NCBI GenBank assembly: GCA_900766735.1
Contig: CAAFWO010000014.1
Location: 1-63,999, forward strand
DNA from: Clostridia bacterium
GTDB taxonomy: Bacteria > Bacillota > Clostridia > CAKSNL01 > HGM11501
Direction: 5' to 3'
Length of the DNA: 63,999 bases
A program made the translations under genes and the position numbers. The notes below the pieces were generated by a model. That model saw nothing but the letters and a program-made list of their open reading frames with translations, had not been told where the DNA came from and made no database searches. Positions 41,528 to 49,531 of this stretch are shown piece by piece. Every line of letters starts with the position of its first letter. Within the stretch, counting starts at the first letter, position 1.

Positions 41528-42439
41528 ATGGACTTCAACAAACTTGCCGATTTCATCAAAAACATCGGGAAAAACTATTCCGTTCCCGGGTGCGACATAA
41601 GCGTTTATTATAACCACATCAACGTTTTCAGAATGCACAGCGGATTTTCGGACGAGGCGGGAAAGGTCAAGGTCTCGCGGAAGAACCTTTATTTTATGAA
41701 TTCCGGCGCGAAGATAATGTGCTGTACGGCACTGATGATGCTGGCGCAAAGCTATGCACTCTCGCTGGGCGACCCTGTTGCCCGGTTCGTTCCCGGCGTT
41801 CCGGCCGGGATCACGGTGCGCGAGTTTATTAAAAAATACAGCGCCGAAAACCGCACGGAGGACGAGGTTTTCGGGTTCGATACCGTGAAAAAGCTCATTG
41901 CCTCCGCGAGCGGAAAGAGCTTCGACGAATTTTTGGAGAGCGCGATAACACGCCCGTTAAAAATGAAGTCGACGACATTTAACTTAAATTCCGCGAACGA
42001 AAAGCTGATCGCCGCGCAATATAATTATATGGGCGAGGGCAAGACCCCGATAGAGTGCGCGACGGACGTGCGCGCTCTTCACGATAAGCACACGGGCTGT
42101 CTCATCACGAGCGTGGACGATTATGCGCTCTTCACCGAAACGCTGACGGGAGGCGGCCTTTCCAAGACCGGGAAGAGACTCCTCTCGCGCGAGAGCACGG
42201 AAAAGCTCATAGTCGACCTTGTTTATAACGAGACGGAGAAGGACGGGGCGTTCGTCTCCGTCGGCAACAACGGAAGCCTTGTTCTGATCGATATGAAAAA
42301 GAAGATCTCAATCGTTTATGCGCAGCATATGAGAAATATGGACGCGTCGGTTCTTTCGATGTATCCCGAGCTTCGCAAGACGGTCTATGAATGCATCGGA
42401 GCGGACACATGGTCGCTCGGGTATAACATTTTCCCGTAA
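41528..42439 (+). CDS. Beta-lactamase-superfamily serine hydrolase
   Basis: 303 aa, cytosolic by sequence. The SxxK motif is SGAK in FMNSGAKIMCCTALMML near residue 62; the core between SxxK and the middle helices is shorter than in class C enzymes, and AAQYNYMGEG may hold the Tyr of the YxN motif. A GRPLKMKST-like strand (TRPLKMKSTTF) is typical of esterase/DD-peptidase relatives. ATG 41528 has GAGGTGA upstream. Two Cys follow the SxxK directly, unusual. It is followed by an EamA transporter after 23 bases, so likely co-transcribed. Substrate unknown. Confidence 0.78.
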   Translation: MDFNKLADFIKNIGKNYSVPGCDISVYYNHINVFRMHSGFSDEAGKVKVSRKNLYFMNSGAKIMCCTALMMLAQSYALSLGDPVARFVPGVPAGITVREFIKKYSAENRTEDEVFGFDTVKKLIASASGKSFDEFLESAITRPLKMKSTTFNLNSANEKLIAAQYNYMGEGKTPIECATDVRALHDKHTGCLITSVDDYALFTETLTGGGLSKTGKRLLSRESTEKLIVDLVYNETEKDGAFVSVGNNGSLVLIDMKKKISIVYAQHMRNMDASVLSMYPELRKTVYECIGADTWSLGYNIFP

Positions 42440-42462
42440 TACGTTAGGAGAGCAAAAGAAAA

Positions 42463-43359
42463 ATGGGATATTTATTTTTGGCATTGGCACTTTTGGCCGG
42501 TTCGACCAAGGGGTACTGCGGAAAGAAGACGAGCGGCTTCGTCAGAGAATATAAGGACGCGATGTTCACAAACTTCGTCCGTATGGTGCTCTGCATTTTA
42601 ATAAGCTTTCTGCTTTTGGCACTAAGCGGCCGCCTCTCGCTTTTGGCGGTTGATCTGAACGTCGTACTGATCACGCTTTTGTCCGGCGTGACGACGTCGG
42701 TCTTCGTTGTGGCGTGGCTGCTCGCCGTCCGCCGCGGAGCATATATGATGCTGGACGTGTTTTTGATGCTCGGCGTTATCGTGCCGCTTTTATTATCGGA
42801 GTTCCTGTTTGACGAAAAAATCCGCTTAAACCAGTGGGCAGGTCTTTTGGTGCTCCTTGTCGCGGTCGTTATCATGTGCTCATACAATAACCAGATAAAA
42901 GAGAAAATGAGCTTAAAGTCGCTCGGTCTTTTGGTGCTCTGCGGCATCGCGAACGGACTGACCGATTTTTCGCAGAAGCTCTATGTAAAGACTGTGGCGG
43001 ACTCTTCGGCGGCAGTGTTTAATTTCTATACATACATTTTTTCCGCGCTCGTGCTTTTAGTCTTTTATCTCGGCGCGAAGGTGACGGATAAGACGGGCTC
43101 CTCCTCGGAGACGGACGTGCTTCGCTGCGTCGGCGGATATGTCGCCGTGATGAGCGTGTGCCTTTTCTTAAACTCGTATTTTAAGACGATGGCGGCCGGC
43201 ATTTTGCCCTCCGCGATTTTATATCCCTTGAGCCAGGGCGCAAGCCTGATTTTGTCCTCGTTTATGTCGATGCTGTTTTTTAAGGAAAAACTCACCGCAA
43301 AATGCATAACCGGTATCGCACTCTCCTTTGCAGGGCTCCTGATAATCAATCTTTTGTGA
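42463..43359 (+). CDS. EamA/DMT-superfamily membrane transporter
   Basis: 298 aa with ten predicted hydrophobic helices in two repeats, the drug/metabolite transporter pattern. The N-terminus LFLALALLAGSTKGYCGKKT and the C-terminal KEKLTAKCITGIALSFAGLL (typical of the last EamA helices) support the call. Direction and substrate are unknown. It shares a transcript with the serine hydrolase. Confidence 0.8.
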   Translation: MGYLFLALALLAGSTKGYCGKKTSGFVREYKDAMFTNFVRMVLCILISFLLLALSGRLSLLAVDLNVVLITLLSGVTTSVFVVAWLLAVRRGAYMMLDVFLMLGVIVPLLLSEFLFDEKIRLNQWAGLLVLLVAVVIMCSYNNQIKEKMSLKSLGLLVLCGIANGLTDFSQKLYVKTVADSSAAVFNFYTYIFSALVLLVFYLGAKVTDKTGSSSETDVLRCVGGYVAVMSVCLFLNSYFKTMAAGILPSAILYPLSQGASLILSSFMSMLFFKEKLTAKCITGIALSFAGLLIINLL

Positions 43360-43444
43360 AAAATAAAACCGCAATCGGTCGATTCTCAGAATCAACCCTA
43401 CGATCCCTCAGAGGGAGCAGAAAGCCTGAAATTTTCGACAGTCT

Positions 43445-43482
43445 AAATAAATAAACCCGCCGTCAGGCGGGTTTATTTATTT
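43445..43482. terminator. Bidirectional terminator, EamA / leuA
   Basis: Perfect 17-bp arms AAATAAATAAACCCGCC and complement with loop GTCA; the leuA TAA is inside the right arm. Positions 43360-43444 otherwise hold only palindromic scraps (GATTCTCAGAATC and TCCCTCAGAGGGA). Confidence 0.9.
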
Positions 43483-45120
43483 GCTCCTGTTATAGGCCGA
43501 GATCAATGCTTCCATTGACGCGGTGTTGATGTTGGTGCTGATTCCGGCGCCGTAGAATAAAGCACCGTCGACCCTTAAGGTGATGAATGCCATAGCGCGC
43601 GAGCTTGACTTTTCTTCCAAGGCGTGCTCGGAATATGAAACAATCTCAAGATCGGCCTTTAAGTTTTTGCGAAGAAGGTTGTTAAGTGCGTCCAGAGGTC
43701 CGTTACCGGAGGCGGTAAATTCACCCTCGAGCTCTCCGCCAAATGAGGCTGTTATGCTCGTCTCCCCGTCCGACGAGGAGACCTTATAGTCAAGCAGAGC
43801 GAGGTGATCCTGACGCGAGACATAGTTTTCGGCGAACGATAAATAGATCGCCTCGTGCGAGAGCTCGGACGCCTTTTTGTCCGACATATTCTTTATTAAA
43901 AGCGCGAACTCCGTTATCATATCCTTAGGCGCATAGATGCCGTACTTGCTCTCCAAAACATAGCGGATACCGCCCGCGCCCGACTGGCTGTTGATCCTGA
44001 TGGGCTCATAGTCCCTGCCGATGTCCTCCGGATCAATGGGAAGATAGGGGTTCTGCCAGACTTTTAGGTTCTTTGCCTTTGAATATTCAAGGCTCTTTTT
44101 AATAGCGTCCTGATGAGAGCCGGAAAACGCGGTGTAGACAAGCTCGCCGGCATAGGGGTGGCGCGGCGGAACGGGCATTTTCGTGCTGTCCTCATAGGTC
44201 TTTATAAGGTGCGCCATATCAGAAAGCTCTAATTTCGGGTCGATGCCCTGTGAAAAGAGGTTTAATGCGAGCACCATAATGTCCGCGTTGCCGGTGCGCT
44301 CCCCGTTTCCGAAAAGCGTGCCCTCGACCCTCTGCGCGCCGGCTAAGATGCCGAGCTCGGACGAGGCGACGGCACAGCCGCGGTCATTGTGCGTATGAAT
44401 GCTTAAGATGACATTTTCGCGGTTATGCATATTTTCTGAAATGTATTCGACCATATCGGCATAGATGTTCGGCGTCGAAAGCTGAACGGTCTCGGGAAGA
44501 TTGATGATGAGCTTGTGATCCTTTGCCGGTGAGAAAACGTCGATTACGGCGTTCACCGTGCGAAGCGCGATTTCGGGCTCGGTCGCCGAAAAGCTCTCCG
44601 GCGAATACTCGAACGTGAGGTTTTCAACATGCACAGTTTTCGCCATTTCAAGGCACATCGTTGCGCCCTTTTCGGCGAGGGCGACGGTTTCCTCCGGCGT
44701 GAAGTTAAAAACTGCCTTTCGCTGAACGCGCGAGGTGGAGTTATATATGTGCACGATGGCGTTTTTTGCGCCGTCGATCGCTTCAAACGTCTTTTTTAAT
44801 ATATGCGGACGGATCTGGCTCAAAACCTGGATCGTGACATCGTCCGGAATGAGGTTTTCCTCAATTAATGTGCGGATGAACGAAAACTCCGTGTCCGACG
44901 CGGCCGGAAAGCCGACCTCGATCTCTTTGAATCCGAGCTTTACAAGATATGAAAAAAAGTATAGCTTTTCCTCCGCCGTCATCGGCGCGACGAGCGCCTG
45001 ATTTCCGTCGCGAAGGTCCACACTGCACCAGATGGGAGCGTGCGTGATCTCTTTTTTCGGCCAGTTTCTTTCAAAGGGCGGAACGGGAAAATATCCGCGC
45101 CCGTAATGTGAGTAATTCAT
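43477..45120 (-). CDS. leuA: 2-isopropylmalate synthase
   Basis: 547 aa, the long LeuA form. HMGL-like TIM barrel with the metal-site start WCSVDLRDGNQAL (near residue 33), the HTHNDRGCAVA metal ligands near residue 240, and GERTGNAD; the C-terminal LeuA dimer/allosteric domain (about residue 420 on) ends NINTASMEALISAYNR. It condenses acetyl-CoA with 2-ketoisovalerate, the first leucine step; feedback by leucine is expected. ATG 45120 has AAGGAG 7 bases upstream. leuBCD are not in this window. Confidence 0.92.
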   Translation of the reverse strand: MNYSHYGRGYFPVPPFERNWPKKEITHAPIWCSVDLRDGNQALVAPMTAEEKLYFFSYLVKLGFKEIEVGFPAASDTEFSFIRTLIEENLIPDDVTIQVLSQIRPHILKKTFEAIDGAKNAIVHIYNSTSRVQRKAVFNFTPEETVALAEKGATMCLEMAKTVHVENLTFEYSPESFSATEPEIALRTVNAVIDVFSPAKDHKLIINLPETVQLSTPNIYADMVEYISENMHNRENVILSIHTHNDRGCAVASSELGILAGAQRVEGTLFGNGERTGNADIMVLALNLFSQGIDPKLELSDMAHLIKTYEDSTKMPVPPRHPYAGELVYTAFSGSHQDAIKKSLEYSKAKNLKVWQNPYLPIDPEDIGRDYEPIRINSQSGAGGIRYVLESKYGIYAPKDMITEFALLIKNMSDKKASELSHEAIYLSFAENYVSRQDHLALLDYKVSSSDGETSITASFGGELEGEFTASGNGPLDALNNLLRKNLKADLEIVSYSEHALEEKSSSRAMAFITLRVDGALFYGAGISTNINTASMEALISAYNRSK

Positions 45121-45140
45121 ATGCATTCTCCTTTATATTT

Positions 45141-45169
45141 AGAATATACCAAGAGAAGTTTTTTGTCAA
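45141..45169 (-). promoter_or_regulatory. leuA promoter
   Basis: Minus strand TTGACA, 17-base spacer, TATTCT; the leader is short and has no T-box. Confidence 0.72.
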
Positions 45170-45177
45170 GAAATATG

Positions 45178-45206
45178 TTGCATAGGAGAGCAAGGTGTGA
45201 TACGAT
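45178..45206 (+). promoter_or_regulatory. Promoter of the GH30 gene
   Basis: TTGCAT, 17-base spacer, TACGAT, 23 bases before the ATG. The promoter and the GGGAGG site of this interrupted gene look intact. Confidence 0.6.
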
Positions 45207-45229
45207 GTCTAAGAAAGGGAGGAACAGAT

Positions 45230-46570
45230 ATGAACGCATTTATTTATACGACGGAGCAGGGCTCCGAATTTGTAAAAAGAAGACTTTTTGATAACGGCAA
45301 CGTTTTGCCGGGAGCGGCCACGCTCACGCTCGGCGACGAGGTGAACGGCGGCTTTCGCGGTTTCGGAGTCGCCCTCACGGGAAGCTCGTGCTATATGCTT
45401 TCCAAGATGGACGGTGAAGAAAGAGAAAAGCTGTTAAGAAGCATCTACGGCAAAGAGGGGTTAAACCTTTCTGTCGCAAGGATTTCGATCGGATCGAGCG
45501 ACTACTCGCCCGACGTTTATTCCTATTGCGATGAAGAGGATTAGTCGCTTTCCGCGTTCTCGATAGAAAGGGATTTGGAATATATAATCCCGATGATAAA
45601 AGAGGTCATAAAGATAAACCCGGGCATCAGGTTTTTCGCGTCGCCCTGGAGCCCGCCCGGCTGGATGAAGACAGGGAAGAATATGTGCGGCGGCTATATG
45701 AGAAGAGAGTTCGTTTCCGTTTATGCGCGCTACATAGTAAAATTTTTAAAGGCATATGAAAAAGAGGGCATTTTTATTTCCGCGGTGACGGTGCAAAACG
45801 AGCCGGAGACCCAGCAAAACGGCGTTATGCCGGCCTGCATCTGGCACCCGGATATTGAGGCGGAGTTTGTCAAAGAGCTGAAGGCCGAGCTTTCAAAAGA
45901 AAATATGAAAACCGAAATCTGGCTTTACGACCACAACTTTTCCGGCTGGCAGAGAGTTATGTATCAGCTTGAAGAGTTCCCGTTTTTAGCGGACGCGGCA
46001 AGCGCCGTTGCCTTCCATTATTATGAGGGCACGCCCAAGATGGCGGAAAAGATAAAGGAAAAATATCCCGGCCTTTCGTGGAATTTCACCGAAGGCGGGC
46101 CGAGGCTTTACGATAACTATGATTCGGACTGGTGCAAGTGGGCGGTGACTGCGGCAAGAGCACTTTCATCGGGAGCGGATTCCTTCACCGGCTGGAACCT
46201 GGTGTTAGACGAGCGCGGCGGTCCGTTATCAGGCCTTTTCGGCTGCGGCGGCCTTGTGACGCTTGACACACGGACGGGCGGGATCACAAAGAACGGCCAG
46301 TATAGGGCGTTTTGCCACCTTTCAAAATTCATCCGCCCCGGCGCAAGGATCTATAGGCTTTCATCCGATACGTTCGGAACATCGACCTTTGCGTACCCGG
46401 CGAGGGAGATCCCGGTCGAAGGCGTCGCCGCGGTGAACGCCGACTCGTCGCACGTTTTGGTGCTTGCAAACCCGGCGAAGGAGAAAAAGGCCGTGGAGTA
46501 TTCCTATAACGGAAAGCACTATTTTGCAATCCTCTGGCCAAACAGTGTTGCGACTGTTGTTTTTGAATAA
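45230..46570 (+). pseudogene. GH30-family glycoside hydrolase, interrupted by in-frame TAG
   Basis: 446 codons apart from one TAG at 45542-45544 (codon 105). The upstream part ends SYCDEED, the downstream part resumes SLSAFSIERDLEYI, fully in frame. Domain order is that of GH30 glucosylceramidase/glucanase: FGVALTGSS, ASPWSPPGWMKT, then acid/base Glu in TVQNEPE near residue 200 and nucleophile Glu in NFTEGGP near residue 290, with the C-terminal beta-sandwich. In the human GBA alignment the stop lies where a Phe (LHNFSL context) occurs, and an aromatic fits, so Trp TGG to TAG is possible but not proven. No signal peptide. Confidence 0.83.
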
Positions 46571-46572
46571 TT

Positions 46573-46605
46573 AAAGGGCGGCGCACAAAAATGCGCCGCC
46601 TTTTT
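46573..46605 (+). terminator. Terminator of the GH30 gene
   Basis: Stem AAAGG-CGGCGCA with TGCGCCGCCTTTTT, one bulged G. Confidence 0.82.
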
Positions 46606-46615
46606 AAAATAATGC

Positions 46616-46644
46616 TTGATAAATTGAATATTTTGTTGTATAAT
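46616..46644 (+). promoter_or_regulatory. SRP RNA promoter
   Basis: TTGATA, 17-base spacer, TATAAT; start expected near 46651. Confidence 0.88.
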
Positions 46645-46650
46645 AATATG

Positions 46651-46890
46651 GTCGTACAAGTCGGGGAGGCAGCGGCGCCCTGTAGCCCACAATCCGCTAT
46701 AGTGGGGACTATCTTTTCCGGAAGGGTTTTCGCAGTGTATGGCAGGCTGATTCTTATGGCTGTGACGGCCGGGTCCCGCGCAATGGCATGCCGTGAACCT
46801 TGTCAGGTGGGGAACCAAGCAGCAATAAGCGGTTCTTTGCTATGTGCCGCGGGGAAGCCTGACCTGAGCTATTCAAGTTTTTGTACCGCA
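46651..46890 (+). ncRNA. ffs: Signal recognition particle RNA (large bacterial type)
   Basis: About 240 bases with the Bacillota-type 5' domain (GTCGTACAAGTCGGGGAGG; 3' end TTGTAC pairs with the start). Domain IV is at about 46796-46830 with CCGTGAACCTTGTCAGGT, tetraloop GGAA and AAGCAGCAATAAGC. The apical stem is GG-GGAA-CC, where the usual is CC-GGAA-GG. It lies directly before dnaX, as in B. subtilis. Confidence 0.92.
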
Positions 46891-46944
46891 TATACTTGAA
46901 AATTCGACCGGAAAAGGTGCGGCTTTTTTTAAGGGGGATTGGTT

Positions 46945-48528
46945 ATGAGCGAGCATATCGCCTTATACCGCAAGTGGCGGCCCTTAACGTTTTCCGATGT
47001 TGTGGGTCAGGAGCATGTCACAAGAACGCTCGAAAACGAAATTATGTCGGGCAATACGGGGCATGCTTTTTTGTTCTGCGGCGGAAGAGGAACGGGTAAG
47101 ACCACCACAGCGAGAATCTTATCGCGCGCTCTTAACTGCACATCGCCGGTGAACGGAAACCCCTGTAACGAATGCGAAAGCTGTAAGGGAATCTTGTCCG
47201 GCGAGATAATGGATATAACCGAGATCGACGCGGCGAGCAACAACGGCGTCGAGAATATAAGGGACTTAAGGTCGGACGCGCGCTTTGCCGCGGCAAGCTC
47301 AAAGTACAAGGTCTATATCATAGACGAAGTACATATGTTAAGCCAGGGCGCATTTAACGCGCTCTTAAAGCTTTTGGAGGAACCGCCGTCCGGCGTCGTC
47401 TTCATTCTGGCGACGACCGAAACGCACAAGGTTCCGCTCACCATCATTTCGCGCTGTCAGCGCTTTGATTTTAAGAGAATAACCGCCCGCGACATTGCGT
47501 CGAGAATTTTATATGTGTCGGGCGAGGAAAACATAAAAATAACCGAGGGAGCGGCAAATATGATAGCCCGCGCGGCGGACGGCGCACTGCGTGACGCGCT
47601 GGGTCTGCTCGATCAGTGCCGTGCCGCGTCCGACGGGGAGATTGACGAAAAAACCGTTTCGGAGATACTGGGGCTCACCGAAAAAACGTTTTTGTACCGC
47701 GTTGTCCGCCGTATCGCGGAGGGGGACGCGGGCGAGGTTTTGTCCCTGACGGACGAATTTATTTCCTCCGGCAAGAGCCCGGCGAGATTTATCGAGTCGT
47801 TTATTGATTATTTTTCGTCGCTTCTTCGCTACAGGGTGTCAAAGACCGCGTTTTCGGACTATTCGGATTCCGAGAAAGAAGAAATTATGTTAGCGTCGGA
47901 CGTGATGACGACCGAGCGGATGATATATGCGCTTGATACGCTCACAAAAACGGCACAGAGCCTTAAGTTTATGCCGTCCGGCAGGGTGCTATTGGACACA
48001 GCGATGATAAAGCTCTGCCTTCCGGAATATGCCGAGGGCGAGGGAGCGCTCGCTCTGAGAGTTGCCGAGCTTGAAAAAAAGCTTGAGTCGGGCATAGTTT
48101 CGCCTAAAGCGGCGCCCGAAGAGAAAAAGGCCGCGCCCGCGCCGAAAGAGAAAAAGAAAGTTCCGCTGACAGGCGAATTTAAGGAGATCGAGGACAAGTG
48201 GAAGGAGATCTGCTCGTCGACAGATAATTTAAGGCTTTTGATCGCGCTTGAAAAGTGCAATATAAGAGAGGACTCCGGCGAGCTCGTTTTGACGTTTGAC
48301 GATACGGACAGCATAATGCTCGACATTTTGAACGACGATAAGACCATGGGGACGCTTTCTGAGCTTATCGAGGAGCACACGGGTGTCCGCCCGGAGATAA
48401 AGCTCCGCTTAGAGAGCTATTACGAGGATGAAAAAGAGGAGGACGCGGAAGACCCGTTAAACTCGGTCGATCTTTCGGAAGTCGAGGAAGAGGAGGACGA
48501 TTCCTTTGCTTTTGAAGAAAACGAATAA
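46945..48528 (+). CDS. dnaX: DNA polymerase III subunit gamma/tau
   Basis: 527 aa clamp-loader ATPase. Walker A GGRGTGKTTTARIL (near residue 43), zinc finger of Cys residues in NCTSPVNGNPCNECESC, Walker B IIDEVHML, SRC motif SRCQRFD. Residues 1-365 are the AAA+ and collar domains; a Lys/Ala-rich linker then a C-terminal acidic domain follow. ATG 46945 has AAGGGGG upstream; an in-frame TTG at 46939 is less likely. An A-AAA-AAG heptamer at 48075 could yield a short gamma-like product by -1 frameshifting. Confidence 0.94.
   Translation: MSEHIALYRKWRPLTFSDVVGQEHVTRTLENEIMSGNTGHAFLFCGGRGTGKTTTARILSRALNCTSPVNGNPCNECESCKGILSGEIMDITEIDAASNNGVENIRDLRSDARFAAASSKYKVYIIDEVHMLSQGAFNALLKLLEEPPSGVVFILATTETHKVPLTIISRCQRFDFKRITARDIASRILYVSGEENIKITEGAANMIARAADGALRDALGLLDQCRAASDGEIDEKTVSEILGLTEKTFLYRVVRRIAEGDAGEVLSLTDEFISSGKSPARFIESFIDYFSSLLRYRVSKTAFSDYSDSEKEEIMLASDVMTTERMIYALDTLTKTAQSLKFMPSGRVLLDTAMIKLCLPEYAEGEGALALRVAELEKKLESGIVSPKAAPEEKKAAPAPKEKKKVPLTGEFKEIEDKWKEICSSTDNLRLLIALEKCNIREDSGELVLTFDDTDSIMLDILNDDKTMGTLSELIEEHTGVRPEIKLRLESYYEDEKEEDAEDPLNSVDLSEVEEEEDDSFAFEENE
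48075..48119 (+). promoter_or_regulatory. Candidate programmed -1 frameshift signal in dnaX
   Basis: The heptamer A-AAA-AAG (48075-48081) is in phase (zero frame GAA AAA AAG). After a -1 slip the reading is AAA AAA GCT TGA: stop at 48084-48086. A perfect 6-bp stem TCGGGC (48088-48093) / GCCCGA (48114-48119) begins 6 bases after the heptamer. An upstream AGGGAG lies about 30 bases away, further than in E. coli. Confidence 0.55.
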
Positions 48529-48550
48529 TAATTTTGAAAGGATGATATAA

Positions 48551-48901
48551 ATGGGTAAAGGTGGATTTCCCGGCGGAAGATTTCCCGGCGGCGGAAATAT
48601 GAATCAGATGATAAAGCAGGCGCAGAAGATGCAGGAGCAGATGCAGAAGGCACAGGACGAGATCGAGGTTGCCGAGTTTGAGGCGACTGTCGGCGGCGGA
48701 GCGGTAACGGCGAAGGTTTCCGGCAAGAAGACTTTGCTGGATCTTAAGATTTCGCCCGAAGCGGTTGATCCGGACGATGTGGAGATGCTCCAGGATCTTG
48801 TTATCTCCGCGGTCAACGAGGCGATCAAGAAGGCGGACGAGGCGGCTGTCAGCAGTATGACGCGTCTCACCGGCGGAATCAACATTCCGGGTCTGTTTTA
48901 A
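48551..48901 (+). CDS. ybaB: YbaB/EbfC family nucleoid-associated protein
   Basis: 116 aa. The N-terminus is Gly-rich (GGFPGGRFPGGGNM), then NQMIKQAQKMQEQMQKAQDE, the YbaB helix, and the DLKISPEAVDPDDVEMLQDL core. It binds DNA as a dimer; location between dnaX and recR is conserved across bacteria. The AAAGGATG upstream of ATG 48551 marks the start. Confidence 0.93.
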   Translation: MGKGGFPGGRFPGGGNMNQMIKQAQKMQEQMQKAQDEIEVAEFEATVGGGAVTAKVSGKKTLLDLKISPEAVDPDDVEMLQDLVISAVNEAIKKADEAAVSSMTRLTGGINIPGLF

Positions 48902-48903
48902 TT

Positions 48904-49497
48904 ATGTACGCGGCACCGTTAAAAAGCCTGATCGAGCATTTTGAGCATCTGCCCGGAATAGGGCATAAGACCGCGGTTCGGCTTGCGTTTTTCGTGTTGT
49001 CGGAACCTGAAGATGTGGCAAAGGACTTTGCCGACGCGATCGTAAAAGCGAAAGAGAGCATCCATTGCTGTAAGGTCTGCCAGGATCTGACGGATTCCGA
49101 AATTTGCAGGATATGCTCAAATCCCAAGCGCGACAGGAGCACCATCTGCGTAGTGGAGGACCCGAAGGACGTGCTTGCGATGGAGAAGACAGGCGAGTAT
49201 CAGGGGCTTTACCATGTGCTCCACGGCGTCATCTCTCCGATGAACGGCATCGGGCCGGACGATATTAAGTCGCGCGAGCTTTTGGAGCGCCTGTCCTCGG
49301 ACGAGGTCAAAGAGGTCATAATGGCGACCAACCTCACGGTCGAGGGCGAGGCGACGGCGTCGTATCTTGCGAGGCTCATAAAGCCGTTCGGCATCAAGGT
49401 CACAAGGATCGCGCGAGGCGTGCCTGTCGGCGGCGACCTTGAATATGTAGACGAAGTAACGCTTTCCATGGCGCTTGAAGGACGAAGGGAAATATAA
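48904..49497 (+). CDS. recR: Recombination protein RecR
   Basis: 197 aa. N-terminal helix-hairpin-helix (HLPGIGHKTAVRLAF), C4 zinc finger (CKVCQDLTDSEICRIC, residues 57-72) and Toprim domain with CVVEDPKDVLAMEKTG and LEYVDEVTLSMAL. RecR works with RecO and RecF to load RecA. It starts 2 bases after ybaB stops. Confidence 0.94.
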   Translation: MYAAPLKSLIEHFEHLPGIGHKTAVRLAFFVLSEPEDVAKDFADAIVKAKESIHCCKVCQDLTDSEICRICSNPKRDRSTICVVEDPKDVLAMEKTGEYQGLYHVLHGVISPMNGIGPDDIKSRELLERLSSDEVKEVIMATNLTVEGEATASYLARLIKPFGIKVTRIARGVPVGGDLEYVDEVTLSMALEGRREI

Positions 49498-49498
49498 T

Positions 49499-49530
49499 AA
49501 AAAGCCTTCCGGAAAACCGGAAGGCTTTTT
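49499..49530. terminator. Bidirectional terminator, recR / purB
   Basis: Perfect 14-bp stem AAAAAGCCTTCCGG and complement with loop AAAA. Confidence 0.9.
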
Positions 49531-49531
49531 G

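Noticed and set aside
45121..45229. T-box leader for leuA, and likewise for cysK (29690-29820)
   Set aside because: Neither leader contains the T-box TGGNACC core or antiterminator; the leuA leader is also too short.
2592..46570. Genome-wide recoding of TAG (or pyrrolysine use)
   Set aside because: TAG ends intact genes here (P-type ATPase, ribF, CDF). The radical SAM gene at 9826-10860 carries HydE blocks, not PylB ones, and no other pyl gene is present; the manA site calls for Trp, not Pyl.
46939..46944. TTG start for dnaX
   Set aside because: It would overlap the GGGGG ribosome-binding site; ATG 46945 has proper spacing and begins the conserved N-terminus.
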